In this document: positions 1 through 13,046 of the stretch, one piece after another
How the letters are laid out: every line of letters starts with the position of its first letter
Position numbering within the stretch: the first letter of the stretch is position 1
Origin: Cacajao melanocephalus
Taxonomy: Eukaryota; Chordata; Mammalia; Primates; Pitheciidae
Reading direction: 5' to 3'
Assembly: GCA_963573385.1 (NCBI GenBank)
Contig: CAUYLG010059043.1
Location: 1 to 64,000 of the forward strand
Length of the DNA stretch: 64,000 nucleotides
The notes under the pieces: generated by a model
The model's input: only the letters and a program-made list of their open reading frames with translations
Told to the model about the DNA's origin: nothing
Databases searched by the model: none
Program-made: the position numbers and the translations under genes

Positions 1-544
1 CCTGAGTGGCTCCTCCGTTGGGTAGCTCCCAGTTTGTGGGCAACAGAAATTAGTCTGAAATTGCGGTGTCCACACGCTCTCTGCGCTTTCATTGGGAGCT
101 ACAATCCTGAGCTGTTGTTAATCGGCCATCTTGGATCTCTCTCCGCCCGGTGATGAAGTTTTTTCTGTTTCTTAGTTTTCCTTTGGCGGACGCCCCTTCA
201 CAGAGCTGGACCTTCCCGGTTCGGCTGTGCTTGCTGTGAAACTCTCAGTCCTCAGAGTTTCCAATTGCTGTTCTTCTTGTGGGGATGGGACCAGCCGAGC
301 CTGACTCAAAGGGCACCCCATCCCGTAGACTCCGCACCGAGAAGCGCTGTGCCGGGGCACTGGCAAAACAGCCGCACTGGCCAAAAAAGTCGCGCTGGCC
401 ACCTGTGTGGCTCCTCTGCTGGGAATCTCCCGGTCTGTGGGCAACAAAAATTTGTCTGAAAGTGCGGTGTCCACTCGCTGTCTGCGCTTTCACTGGGAGC
501 TACAATCCTGAGCTGTTGTCAATCGGCCATCTTGGATCTCTCTC
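1..544 (-). mobile_element. L1 5' UTR with tandem monomers, cut by window edge
   Basis: Read on the minus strand, the right end begins with the primate L1 start (gatccaagatggccgat). It continues as GC-rich promoter-type sequence running off the left edge. Bases 1-144 repeat 402-545 at an exact 401-bp offset: caacagaaat at 41 matches caacaaaaat at 442, and atcggccatcttgga at 121 matches 522. L1 5' UTRs act as internal RNA polymerase II promoters. Because the 5' end is present, the element beyond the edge could be long. Subfamily is not assigned. Open frames here are fragments of UTR, not genes. Confidence 0.72.
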
Positions 545-841
545 TATTTTTTTATTTTTTAAGAGTTAAGGTCTCATTCTGTTTCTCAGACTAGAGTGCA
601 GTGCCACAGTCATAGCTCACTGCAGTCTCAAACTCCTGGTCTCAATTAATCTTCCCTCATTAGCCTCTCTAGTAGCTAGGACTACAGGTATGAGCCACCA
701 CACCCAGCTAATTAATTTTTTTGTTGAGATAAGGTCTAGCTATGTTTCCTAGGCTGGTCTCAAACTTCTGGTTTCAAGTGATCCTCCTGCCTTGGTCTCC
801 CAAAATGCTAGGATGACAGGCATGAGCCACCATACTCAGCC
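545..841 (-). mobile_element. AluJ-like, full length
   Basis: A poly-T start is followed by a reversed Alu: cactgcagtctcaaactcctgg, a middle poly-T near 716, and an end at gagccaccatactcagcc. The left arm carries the older 'ggcaacatagc'-type wording seen in AluJ. It sits directly at the 5' end of the L1. Confidence 0.9.
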
Positions 842-867
842 TTCCTGTTTATACATTAAAAATTGTA

Positions 868-1060
<193 letters not shown>

Positions 1061-1231
1061 TTATTTTACTCACCAAGAATCACCCAGGAAAAGCTTAGGG
1101 TTAACATGTAGCCAGCTTTCAAATCAACACAGGATTGAATGGGTTTGGTATGGCTCTAGAGGGCACAAGTGAGACCAAGTTTCAACAGTGATGGCAACTC
1201 AATCTATGTTTTAAAATCTATTCATAGAAAC

Positions 1232-1942
1232 TGTTGTAATGGTGAAGGAAAAACTTCCTTTCCACCCTCTGAAGATTTGCTGCTAAAATGAACTGACAAC
1301 AGACAGATTAACAGGAGAAAAAGCATACAAATTTATTAATGTGAATAAGCACAGAATCATAAAAAATATGAGACTCAAAGAAGGCCCAGATGACTGAGGC
1401 TTAAGTGGAACGTCTTCATAGGGGAGAGAGAGATGGGGGTGTAGGCAACTTTGAGGGGTAGTGAATGATTTTTGGGGGAAATAAATGAGCCCAAATAATG
1501 GACAATGGGCCTGTGACCAATTTTTTTTTGAGGTCTGGGGGATGGGGTGGCAAATTACAGGAAGGTATGGGTCAGAACTGCAGTGGGAACAAAGGTTGTT
1601 TTATTATGCAGCTGAAGTCTCCAGGTAATCTCTCAAAACTGTCCTCAGAAGAATAGAGGAAAAGTCTGGGTGTGGTTATAACTTTTAGTCTTCTTTCTGG
1701 TGGTTAATTGTTTCTAGATATTTGATGTGATTTCTAGAGAGGGAGTTTTAAGATAGTTGCCTTTCTTCTGGAGGAACTTCCCTTAATCAGAAGTTCTTTG
1801 AAGGGAACTTCAAAGGAAACCCTTCCTAGTGCTTTGGTAAAGAAAGATCAGGAGACAGGTGGGCAAGGGAAGCTCAGAGAAAGACCTTGGTTCACTACAA
1901 CAAAGCACCATATTTTAGGGTATCATTTTCTGAGCCCCAACA
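1232..1942 (-). mobile_element. ERV1-type solo LTR (MER4/MER39-like)
   Basis: On the minus strand it opens TGTTGGGGCTCAG and closes with TTACA. Near its 3' end is the ERV1-type wording ctttttctcctgttaatctg, preceded by an AATAAA-like signal. Length is about 711 bp. No internal retroviral sequence is attached, so it is a solo LTR. Exact family needs a library search. Confidence 0.6.
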
Positions 1943-1976
1943 CTGTGTCCCATAAAGGTTTGAGGCAGTTTACCAA

Positions 1977-1978
<2 letters not shown>

Positions 1979-2012
<34 letters not shown>
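1979..2012. repeat. (TA)n microsatellite
   Basis: An uninterrupted alternating TA tract of about 34 bases, just downstream of an LTR edge. Confidence 0.95.
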
Positions 2013-2014
<2 letters not shown>

Positions 2015-2093
2015 ATATTTAAAGATAAATAAATATTTTAGGGAGTTGATGTCAGAAAAGCAATATGTAAGAAAAGAATAAAACTACAATGAG

Positions 2094-2397
2094 GGCTGGG
2101 AATGGTGGTTCACACCTGTATTTCTAACACTTTGGGAGGCCAAGGTGGGAGCATCATTTGAGGCCAGAAACTCAAGACAAGCCTGGGCAACATAGCAAGA
2201 CCCTGTCTCTAAAACAAACAAACAAACAAAAAACTTAGCTGGGTATGGTGGTGTAAGCCTGTAGTCCCAGGTACTGGAGAGGCTAAGGTGGGAAGATCAC
2301 TTGAGCTCATGAATTTGAGGCTGTCGTGAGCAAAGATCATGCTACAGCACTCCAGCCTGGGCAACGGTGGAACTCTGTCTCAAAAAGAAAAAAAAAA
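2094..2397 (+). mobile_element. AluJ-like, full length
   Basis: Both arms are present. The left arm reads gcctgggcaacatagcaaga, diagnostic of older Alus. The middle A-rich linker has become (CAAA)n at 2213-2232, and the tail is A-rich with a G. Confidence 0.92.
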
Positions 2398-2740
2398 GCT
2401 ATGTTGAAAATAACACAAGTGAATGCATGCCATATAGTTCTGCACACTTGCTACAGGGGAAAAAAATGCCATACTACAAGATAGATTTTTCTTCCAGAAG
2501 CTAAAGCAAACCAGCTATTAACAAGAAGCACAAACTTCTCTGTTGCTGGGACTTGAAGGAACGGCCTCAAGGCAGCCTTCCTGTTGGTATGGTCTCTGGC
2601 CAGCCTATATCTGGCAGAGAATTACTGTATCACTGAGTCAGAGCTAAAGAGGAATCATTTTTAAAGCCTATTCATTATTATAATATGATTTTCTATTTAA
2701 AAATTAGAAAAATATTTTCAAAATAGGATTTTTAAAAAAT
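2398..2740. other. Unassigned sequence
   Basis: No repeat or gene recognised. It holds an A-rich patch near 2460 and an AT-rich end before the next Alu fragment. Confidence 0.5.
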
Positions 2741-2851
2741 CTACTACTTTGGCAGCCAAGGCGGGCGGATCACTTGTGGTCGGGAGTTCAACACCAGCCT
2801 GACCAACATGGTGAAACCCCGTCTTTAAAAAAAAAAAAGAAAAAAAAAATT
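2741..2851 (+). mobile_element. Alu left-monomer fragment
   Basis: Only part of a left arm is present (gaccaacatggtgaaacccc), ending straight into an A tail at 2826-2850. It is either a free left monomer or an internally primed half Alu. Confidence 0.82.
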
Positions 2852-3006
2852 AAAAATCTACAAAACCCTTCTAGGCTCTGGAGATACAAAGAAAACAATG
2901 ACTCTTTATCAGGAGATTATACTATAATCTTTGGAGTATATAAAATTTCTTTGTTAATCAAAAGGATGAGAAATCAAAGCAATGAAGTCTACTTCTAGTA
3001 AGAAAA

Positions 3007-3500
3007 TGTAGAGAAGGAGAAAAAGTAATATCTGTTCTTCACCCATCACAAGGATCATGGCTAACACTGTTATAGAAAAATAGAGACAAATAAGAGAAAA
3101 AAAGTAACAAATTTATTTAACAGAGTTTTACATGACATTGGACCCTTCAGAAAGGAAGACCCAAAGACCCAAGTAAAAGTGTATTTTTATGCTTGGATTT
3201 GATGAAGAATGGACAGTCATACAGAAATGTGATTGTATAAAAAGCGGGTATGACCTAATAGTACTAAACTGGAGGGAACTCAGCAAGGCCTATCAGTTCT
3301 TTCTTCCAGGTATAGGGCAGCCCACCTGCACATGAGGTTCTTATGATCTCCTTCCAGGGAAGGTAACTCAGAGAATTCCTTTATGTCCAGCTCTCACACA
3401 GAAAGGTTGGGGAAGGTCAGAGTAACCTTCCTGCTTCTGAAACCCACCCCATTTTCTTCCATTCACAGAAGTTTAGGGTTGCATTTTCCGAGCCCTGACA
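3007..3500 (-). mobile_element. ERV1-type solo LTR, 494 bp
   Basis: On the minus strand it begins TGTCAGGGCTCGG and ends CTTCTCTACA. Long blocks such as atgtcatgtaaaac and gggtcttt match the LTR at about 17250-17704, which lies in the opposite orientation, so the two belong to one family. Confidence 0.65.
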
Positions 3501-3599
3501 ATCATTTAGTAGAGATAAGTCAGAGCATCAAATGAGAGCTGAACTTCTGAATGCCAGAAAGTACCTTAGGAATTATACCATTAAAACTAACACTGGCAC

Positions 3600-3885
3600 C
3601 CGTTCCCAAATTCATATGGCATCTCAGAGACTCCAAACAGCCAAAACAATCTTGAAAAAGCAGAACAAAGTTAAAGAAGTCACACTTCTTAATTTCAAAA
3701 CTTACTAAAAGTCTACAGTAATCAAAACAGCATGGTACTGGTATAAAAACTGACACATAGACCTATGGAATAGAATAGATACCCCAGAAATAAACCCATG
3801 CATATATGGTGAATTGATTTTTGACAAGAGTGCCAAGATCATTAAATGGGCAGAGGACAGTATTTTTAACAAATGTGCTGGGAAA
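3600..3885 (+). mobile_element. L1 ORF2 relic, part 1
   Basis: It reads as degraded L1 ORF2 (aatcaaaacagcatggtact; accaatggaatagaatag-like wording). It breaks off at tgctgggaaa where an LTR was inserted. It resumes at 4441 with tattcatatgcaaaagaatg, the sequence that follows in L1. The reading frame is destroyed. Confidence 0.88.
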
Positions 3886-4440
3886 GCAAAACACTAAAGG
3901 GTACTAGGCTTTAGTATGGCACTACACCATCACAAATATGCCTTTTTCATATGGATTGTCTCAAGCTAAGGCCAGTGAGAACACGCAGACACAGGAAAAG
4001 CCCTAAAGACAGTGTGCACGTTTTCCTTTTTTTTTTTTTTAAAGGAAACTTCCACTTGTAGAGATGGCATCCTCTCCTGTTCCAGGAAGCAAAGGACTTT
4101 TACTCTTATCAATGGAAATGGCACCAACTTAAATTTGTATAACATACCTTACTAAACAACAATAATTTCACTGGTCATCTTTCCATAACTTGCCTCTCCC
4201 ACTCAGAAGCCCCAGCCCCTCATCTTTTGTTTTAGACTAAGAATATAGATGAACCCATGACCTAACCTCTCTTTTGGGTGATTTACCTCTGGATGCTTCC
4301 ATGTGTACAAGTGCAATGCACATGTTAATGGAATTCTATTTGGTCCTCTGTTAATCTGTCATTTGGCCTGTCTAATTTGCAGGACCCCAGCTGGAGAATC
4401 TAAGGTAGGAAGAGGAAAAGATTTTCTTCCTCCCCTACAG
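3886..4440 (+). mobile_element. ERV1-type LTR inserted in L1
   Basis: It ends with the plus-strand ERV1-style terminus cctcccctaca at 4439, with ctctgttaatctgtcatttg upstream. L1 ORF2 sequence lies on both sides and joins logically across it, so this is an insertion. The exact left end is uncertain by about 10 bases. Confidence 0.7.
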
Positions 4441-4962
<522 letters not shown>

Positions 4963-5525
4963 ATATAATGGACTACATCAAAATTTACAACTTTTGTGTA
5001 TCAAAGGATACTATCAAAAGAATAAAAAACCCCACAGAATGAGGGAAAATATTTGCAAATCATCTGTCTGATAAGGGATTAATATCCAGAAAATATAAAG
5101 CACTCCTGCAACTCAGCAACAACAAAAAATAAACAACCCCATTAACAACTGGGCAAAGGACTTGGATAGACATCAGTAAGTGCATGGAAAGATATTCAAC
5201 ATCACTAGTCATTAGGGAAATGCAAATCAAAACTACAATGAGAGATCAGTTCATACCCATAAGATTGGCTATTATTTTTAAAAATAGAAATTAAATATTG
5301 GACGGGATGTAAAGAAATTGGGACCACTGCATCACTGGTGGGGATATAAAACAATGCAGCTGCTGTGGAAAGCAGTTTGCTAGTTACTAAAAAAAAAGAT
5401 AAACATAGAATTACTATATAACCTAGAAATTCTACTCTTGGATATACACCAAAGAACTGAAAGCAGGGACTTAAACATAGACTTGTGGATGAGTGTTTAT
5501 TGCAGCATATTCACAATAGCATCCC
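4963..5525 (+). mobile_element. L1 ORF2 relic, part 3
   Basis: This is the continuation of the same L1: cagaaaatataaagcactcc, gcaaatcaaaactacaatga and gcagcatattcacaatagc are recognisable ORF2 3' blocks. There are many stops and small indels. The end near 5525 has no poly-A. Confidence 0.85.
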
Positions 5526-5618
5526 ATCCCACCAACAACTTTGAGTTATACAACTTACACATAAAATGGAAGAGGATACGAAATAGACTCTTAAATGGCA
5601 AAAATCTGAAAGAACTAA

Positions 5619-5931
<313 letters not shown>

Positions 5932-5954
5932 CTAAAGTCTAGTTTTAAATTCAC

Positions 5955-6135
5955 AGTGCAGGGTCCTTGAGCCCATGAAGATGCCCCATAAATGTTTGAT
6001 GAATTAAGTACTCATGCTTCAAGGCCCAGCTCAAATGTCATCTCCTTTGAGAGGCTCTCCTCTATTAGCCTGTATGCTCTGTGCTCTAGTGGAATGACTG
6101 TGTGTCTATCACCGCACTTAGCAGAGAGTGGGGTG
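5955..6135 (+). repeat. L2 fragments
   Basis: Degraded L2 wording: cataaatgtttgatgaatta, then caaggcccagctcaaatgtc with a following Ser/Pro-type CT-rich stretch. A matching L2-like block (gtagactgtatcctccctag) returns at 6366-6410, so the MIR between them may have inserted into L2. Confidence 0.6.
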
Positions 6136-6145
6136 TGGGAGCAGT

Positions 6146-6346
6146 GTGGTCTACAGAGTGGACCAAGCACAGGTTGCTTTCCAGACCCTACTCTGTCCTA
6201 AGCTGTGTGACTCTGGACAAGTTACTTAGCACTCCTGAGTTTCCTCATGTGGAAAGCCAGCAATCATTCCTACCTCTCAGAATTACTCTGAGCATTATTA
6301 AAGGGACATGTACAATAAGCACAGAGCACTCAATAAACAACCACTT
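6146..6346 (+). repeat. MIR
   Basis: The MIR core is visible: gtgtgactctggacaagtta, then tttcctcatgtggaaa, and the 3' end gagcactcaataaa. It is flanked by L2-like sequence on both sides. Confidence 0.75.
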
Positions 6347-6415
6347 CTCTATTCTACTATCAGTAGACTGTATCCTCCCTAGAGGGAACATATCTCTGCC
6401 TCTCTACCCCTTTTG

Positions 6416-7641
6416 TAATCGCCTGATGGTTCTTCCTGCCTGCTACACAGACAAAACCAATTCACTGAGACTGTGGTATTGCAGTAAAGAAATAGTTTAA
6501 TTAACATGAGGCTGGCTACATGAGAGAACTGGGGTTATCACTGAAATGAGTCTCCCTGAAGGCTCAAAGTGTAGAGTTCTTCAAGGATAGTTGGTGAGCA
6601 GGGGACTAGGGAATGGGTGCTGCTGATTGGTTGGGGTGCATTCATAAGGGTGTGGAAAACAGCCCTCATGTGCTGAGTCCACTTCTGCATGAGGCCACAG
6701 GACTAGTTGAGTTATGAGTCATGGGTCTCAGCGAGGTCAGTCTGAAAAACATCGCAAAAGACCGATCTTAGGTTCTACAGCAGTGATGTTATCTATAGGA
6801 GCAATTGGGGAAGTCACAAATCTTGTTACCCTGACCATATGACTCTTGAGCAGTAAGAGATTAGGATTATAGAAACTATACCTACAAACCAGGTGTGGTG
6901 GCTCATCCCTCTAGTCCCAAGTGCTTTGGAGGCCAAGATGGGTGGATTGCTTGAGCCCAAGAATTCAAGACCAGCCTGGGCAACATGGCAAAATGCCATC
7001 TCTACTGAAAATAGAAAAATTAACCAAGCATGGTGGCCCATGCCACTAGGCCCAGCTGCCTGGGAGGCTGAGGTGGGAGGATCACCTGAACCTGGGAGGC
7101 AGAGGTTTCAGTGAGCTGAGATCCAGCCTGGGCCACAAAGTGAGACCCTGTGTCAAATACATAAGCCAGGCATGGTGGCACATGCCTGTAATCCAAGCTA
7201 CTCAGATGGCTGAGGCTTGAGAGTCACTTGAACCCAGTGAGCAGAGATAGTGCCTCTGCACTCCAGCCTGGATGACAGAGGCAGATTGAAAAAAAAAAAA
7301 AGAAAGAAAGAAAGAGTGGGGGGGAGGGAGGAAGGGAGGTGGGGAAGGACAAAGAAACTATGTCCACATTTTAGCAGTTTCAGGCCCCTCCCTAATCCTA
7401 ATCTTGTGGCCTTTCAATGGTTTGACAAAGATGTTTTCAGTTCCTGAACAAGGAGGGAGTTAGTTTTAGGAAGGGGCTATTATAATCCCCGCTTAAAAAT
7501 TAAACTACAAACTAAATTTCTCCCATGGTTATCTGGCCTATACCCATGAATAAGCAAGGACAGCCTGTGAGGCTGGCAGCAAGATGGAGTCAGACATGCT
7601 AGACTTCTGTCACTGTCATAATGTTTCCATAGGCGATGTCA
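6416..7641 (-). mobile_element. MER21-like ERVL LTR, split by an Alu trimer
   Basis: On the minus strand the left part (6416-6887) and right part (7311-7641) join into one LTR. It has aagatggagtcagaca near the 5' side, ccaatcagcagcaccc in the middle and an ATTAAA-type signal near the 3' side. Two more copies of the same LTR lie at 10161-11229 and 62289-62997, all in the same orientation. The MER21 name is from memory. Confidence 0.65.
6888..7310 (+). mobile_element. Alu with three monomers (left-right-right)
   Basis: A left arm and right arm occupy 6888-7158. A second right arm follows at 7160-7285 (agccaggcatggtggcacat to ctgcactccagcctgg) with an A tail turning into (GAAA)n. Normal Alu is a dimer of about 300 bp; this is about 420 bp. 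Confidence 0.85.
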
Positions 7642-8109
7642 CTTTTTCCTCTCACTCAGACACACAGCTCCTGGCCCCTGGTCAAGGGTCAGTTAATGAA
7701 TGAGTGAGCAAATGACTGAATGGATGAATGAATGTATGTCAAATCAACCTATTGTTGTGGGGGGAGGGTCTCCTGGGGTAGGAATGGCTAGAGACAGAGA
7801 AGCTCAGGTATATCATCCACAGCACCAACCTCAGGTATTCAGTCCCTTCAATTCCATTTAAGCCCAAAGCAAACACTTACCTTCATGTGGCAGCCAATGG
7901 CTTCCCCCAGCCAGTTCCTCAGGACCTCAGGATGCTGAAATCTCCCAAATTGCCCTTATGCCAAGGGTTTCTGCCAAAAGGTGGCATCACTTGGCTGGTA
8001 TTTTGGATTTCAGTATTATTTGCTTTTCCTCCTGCTCATGACCTTTCATAATGTCTGAAACATGATATTCCTGGCAGATTTGCCCATTCCTCTATTTTTA
8101 GGAAAAGAT
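7642..8109. other. Unassigned sequence with degenerate TGAA repeat
   Basis: No element recognised, apart from a degenerate (TGAA/TGAG)n patch at about 7696-7738. Otherwise mixed-composition sequence with no coding signal. Confidence 0.5.
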
Positions 8110-8644
8110 TGTAGGGCCAGAAGGAAAACTTCTTCTGAAGATTCGCTGAAAAATCAACTCACAAAAGTCAGATTAATTGGAGAAAAGGCATACAAAATTT
8201 ATCAACGTGTATATGGGGAGCACCACAGAGTGATTACCCAACCCCTCAATGGGGTGCAGAAGCTTCTATATCATCTTGGGATTACAGAAAGAATATGAGT
8301 TCAGAGCATGGGCAAAATAAAGCTATGGTGATGATTCTGGTTGTGGGGTGGGAGAGAAATGAGAGCTGGCTAGCAAAGAGAGTCTTATTATGTAAATGAA
8401 ACCTCATAGGTAGAACCCTCAGAAAGAATAGATGGTAAATGTTTCCTTCAGACCTTTAAAAGTGACAGATTCCTAGTTCATCTTTCCTGTACTCTGACAA
8501 GGAAAGGCCTGTCTTCCTCTATGTAGATTATCTGTAGATGCAAATTTTCCCCACAAAAGATAGCTTTGTAGGGCTACTTCTGTGTGCTGGCTCTCTGGCA
8601 GCCATCTCAAAATATGTCAAATAAATGCATTTTAGGGTAAAACA
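8110..8644 (-). mobile_element. ERV1-type solo LTR, 535 bp
   Basis: On the minus strand it runs TGTTTTACCCTAAAATGC to GGCCCTACA, with cttttctccaattaatctga before the 3' end. Blocks such as atttaccatctattct recur in the LTR at 13393-16083. Confidence 0.65.
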
Positions 8645-8749
8645 TTTTTATTTCCTTCAATATCAAAAGAATAATGCACTATTTCTATAACTGCATTTTC
8701 TCTGTTAGTTCAATAGTGGTGACACGTGTTGTCTTGTTTATTAACTATA

Positions 8750-8962
8750 ACAGTGGTTCTAACCTGGGGAATGGGTGGGTAATTTTGCCCCTGAGGGGAT
8801 ATTTAACAATGTCTGAAGACATTTGGTGGGAGGCAGTGCTAGGAGCATCTAGTAGGTAGAGGCCAGGGAGGCTGCTAACATCCTGCAATGCAAAGGATAG
8901 CCCTCACCACAAAAAAATTATCTGGCTCAAAACATCTGTGGTGTTGAGGTAGAGGTATCACA
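8750..8962 (+). mobile_element. MER20-like hAT-Charlie element
   Basis: Starts cagtggttctaacctgggg and keeps gtctgaagacatttgg, ctagtaggtagaggccaggg and ctgctaacatcctgcaatgc in order. The length fits the ~219-bp non-autonomous transposon. Confidence 0.85.
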
Positions 8963-9451
8963 CTGTAACCTAATAGAAGAGTAGTCATCACTGTTAAATG
9001 GTAATTTTCAAAAAAGACAAAATCATGACTCTCATTCAGATATAAAAATAAACCCATGATAAAGATTTTATTTTACTCATGAGGGAAGCCGACAAATACT
9101 ATAGCTGTTTGAAAAGAGACTCCAAAGAGCAAATTTATGGATCAGTTGTATTAAAACCAATATGCAAATTGAGGCAAACTGGTTTTCCCATAGTGAGGGA
9201 AAGAAGTTAATTGAACCTCCAGCATCCTACACTGTGGAGTGGGAGGGTGATTTACAGTGATTTACAGAACTGTAAAATAGCTCCCATGGAACCAGAATCA
9301 CACAGAAGGGTGTTCTGTGAACTATGTCAGGGTGAAACACTTAATGCTTGTCTGAATTAAATGTTTGCTCCATCAAAGTCAGTTTAAAGTCATTTGAGGA
9401 TGAAGGACTAACTCAAAGAAAAGTTTCAACATCAGAGTATTATCTTTATTC
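8963..9451. other. Unassigned sequence
   Basis: No repeat or gene recognised. There is a local direct duplication gtgatttacagtgatttaca at about 9248-9267. Confidence 0.5.
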
Positions 9452-9743
9452 ATATTTTCTTAGATAGAGTCTCATTCTGTCACCCAGGCTGAAGTGAAGT
9501 GACACAGTCTTGGCTCACTGCAGCCTCTGCATCCCTGGTTAAAGCAATTCTCCTGCCTCAGCCTCCCAAGTAGCTGGGATTACAGGCAGCTGCCACCACA
9601 CCCAGCTAATTTTTGTGTTTTATTCTGGCATCAGGGTTTCACCATGTTAGCCAGGGTGGTCTCAAACTCCTGACCTTGGGCGATCTGCCTGCCTCACCCT
9701 CCCAAAGTACTGTGATTATAGGCGTGAGCCACTGTGTCCAGCC
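9452..9743 (-). mobile_element. Alu, full length
   Basis: Reversed Alu from agatagagtctcattctgtc to gtgagccactgtgtccagcc. The poly-T tail is eroded. Confidence 0.92.
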
Positions 9744-9756
9744 TCTTCTGGTTGTT

Positions 9757-9925
9757 TAGAGCAGACTTTCTGAAGCTTCAATGTGCATGTGATCACCTGG
9801 GATCTTGTTTGCAAATTCTATTTTGCAGATCTGGGATGAAGTTTGAGTCTAGGCGTTTGTAATAGGCTCCCAGGTTAGGCCAGCCAATACTACCAGTTGA
9901 TAGACATACTTTGAGTAGCAAAGGT
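9757..9925 (-). mobile_element. MER5A-like hAT fragment
   Basis: Degraded but ordered blocks: gcttcaatgtgcatgtgatc, acctgggatcttgtt, agatctgggatgaagtt, gtaataggctcccagg and catactttgagtagcaaagg. Confidence 0.72.
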
Positions 9926-10160
9926 TGGAGAAAAGAAATTTCCTTATTACAAAGTAAGGAAACCAAAGACACAAACATTACAAATAGGTGTGGTTATAGA
10001 TCTCACTAGTCTCTTGAACTGAGAAATAAGCCTTTGAAATCCTTAAAACACCCGAAGCATCAGAATTTGCAGGATGTGGGCAAGACCAGGATACTAGGAC
10101 TTCTCTTTGGCATGGAAGACTAGTACATCCAAAAAGGATGTAATCACCCAACAGGTTCAT

Positions 10161-11229
10161 CCTGCTACTGCACAGACAAAACCAGTTCACTGAGTCCATG
10201 GTATTCCAGTAAAGAAAGAGTTTAACTTGACTCCCGCCACATGAGACAACTCAAGTCAGTCTCTCCACAGGCTCAGAAGCTAGAGTTTTTCCAGGATAGT
10301 TTGGTAGGCACTGGACTAGGGAATGGGTGCTGCTGATTGGTTGGGGATGCAATCCTATGAGGTGGGAGAATAGGGTCTAGAAGCAGGGAATATAAGGCCA
10401 ATTCATGCTTACTTCCTAGAACTAAATAAAATGCCAACACTTCAGCTATGACAGGAAATATCCTCTCCATTTACATAGGGTGTACACTGAGTAACCAAAG
10501 GGAACCTCTAGAGGGTATTCAAACCCCAGAAAATTCTGTAACCAGGATCTTGAGCACCTATGCTCAGGCCTGCTTCCACCCTGTGGAGTGTATTTTTAAT
10601 TTTCAATAAATCTCTGCTTTTGTTGCTTCATTCTTTCCTTGATTAGTTTGTGTGTTTTGTCCAATTCTTTGTTCAAGATGCCAAGAACCTGGACACCCTC
10701 CACCAGTAATAATAGGAGTGTGGAAAACAGTCTATGTGTGCTGAGTCCATCTCTGGGTAGGGGGCCACAGAAGCAGTTGAATCATGAGTTCTGGGTCCAG
10801 GTGGGGTCAATTTGAAAAACATCTCAAAAAACCAATCTCAGGTTCTATAATAGTGATGTTATCTATATGAGCAATTGGGGAAGTCACAAATCTTATAACC
10901 CCTGGCCACATGACTCCTGAGCAATAAGGGATAATAGAAACTATGCTTACACTTTAGCAGAATTCAAGCCCCTCCTGTAATCTTAATCCTTTTGCCTTTC
11001 ATTAATTTTACAAAGGTGGTTTCAGTCCTTGAACAAGGAGGAAGTTAGTTTTAGGGAAAGGCTATTATCATCCTTGCTTCAAAGTTAGATTATAAACTAA
11101 ATTCCTCCCATGATTAGCTTGGCCTGTGTCCAGGAATGAACGAAGACAGCCAGTCTGTGAGGCTAGCAGCAAGATGGAGTCAACCATGCCAGACTTCTGT
11201 CCATCATAATCTTTGCAAAGGTGGCTTCA
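10161..11229 (-). mobile_element. MER21-like ERVL LTR, split by another LTR
   Basis: The second of three copies. It begins on the minus strand TGAAGCCACCTTTGCAAA and shares gggaatgggtgctgctgatt and gtgatgttatctata with the copy at 6416. A separate LTR occupies about 10358-10712. Confidence 0.65.
10358..10712 (+). mobile_element. ERV1-type LTR nested in the MER21-like LTR
   Basis: A compact LTR starting tgaggtgggagaatagggtc. It has a poly(A) signal (aataaa, ~10603) and a 3' end gccaagaacctggacaccct. Outer LTR sequence resumes directly after it (aggagtgtggaaaacagtc). Confidence 0.65.
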
Positions 11230-11365
11230 AAGATGGGAAGAGTTGTATTTGGAGTCCAGGATGAGGTAAAAATAATAAAAAAACAAATAAATAAAATGAA
11301 AAAGAAAACAAAGATGAGGGGGTGAATGTTAGATGAAAGACAAGGCTTTAAAGTGTCAACTTTAA

Positions 11366-11559
11366 ATAATGAGGTTCAGAAAATATGATTAAGAATGGAG
11401 TTTATTCAAGCCCAAAGGTTGAAGATGACCACCTGGAAGGCACCAACTCCAAATGAATGGAGTGTTTCCAAAGTGGAGAAGTTCAGGTTTCACTTATGTA
11501 GGTAGAGACAGAGAAGTTTTAGCAGGATTACAACGTTTTCCATAGGAGAGCAGTGCACA
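11366..11559 (-). mobile_element. Probable LTR fragment
   Basis: The wording (aatggagtttattcaagccc) resembles the 3' end of an LTR on the minus strand. It abuts the better-defined LTR at 11560. Family and left boundary are not established. Confidence 0.4.
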
Positions 11560-12187
11560 TGTTGCAGTGGCTGCATTATCTGGGGTAAATACCCCAGGTT
11601 TGTCATCTGGCCATGAAAATTTAGGACACGAACACACATAGGAGTTTAGGAGCAGAGGTTTAATAGGCAAAAGAAAGAGAAAGGAAAACAGCTCTCTCTC
11701 TAGTGAGAGAGAGGGGCTCCTGAGAGGAAAAAGACTGGCTGGTGGCAGAATTTGCCAGATTTTATAGGCAGGCTTGAGGAGGCAGTGTCTGATTTACGTA
11801 GGGCCCACAGATTGGTTCGATTAGTTGTGATGTACACATACTGCATGGGAAAGGCTGGCCACGCCACCCTAATCTTATTATGCAAATGGACTTTCCAGTT
11901 GACCAGCACCATCTTGTCTGCTCCTTACTGTACAAGTGGCTGGTAAAGGGAGAAGGGAAGATGGAGCCGCCATTTTGAGCATGCCTAATCCCCAGTAGCT
12001 TTTCCTGCCAGCATTCACCCGTGCCAGCTTCCAGCTTGCTTATCTATGTATGCAGCTCGATTTTACAGGCTGCTCTTTGTTAGAAAATGATTTGGAGGCT
12101 GCTTTTTATTAAAAAGGAAACTTACTGAGGACTCCAGTACCCTCACTACCTAAGTAATTTCTTCTTAACTCCTATCTCAATGTTACA
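11560..12187 (-). mobile_element. ERV1-type solo LTR, 628 bp
   Basis: Clean retroviral termini on the minus strand: TGTAACATTGAGATAGG at the right and CACTGCAACA at the left. Inside, a TATAAA-like box (tataaaatctggcaaatt on the minus strand) and a polypurine/CT-rich patch near 11692-11715 fit a promoter and R region. Confidence 0.68.
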
Positions 12188-12210
12188 GCAATTTGATGAC
12201 AGATTGCTAC

Positions 12211-13046
<836 letters not shown>

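Noticed and set aside
1979..2012. Possible replication-origin-like AT element
   Set aside because: A simple TA microsatellite with nothing to support origin function.
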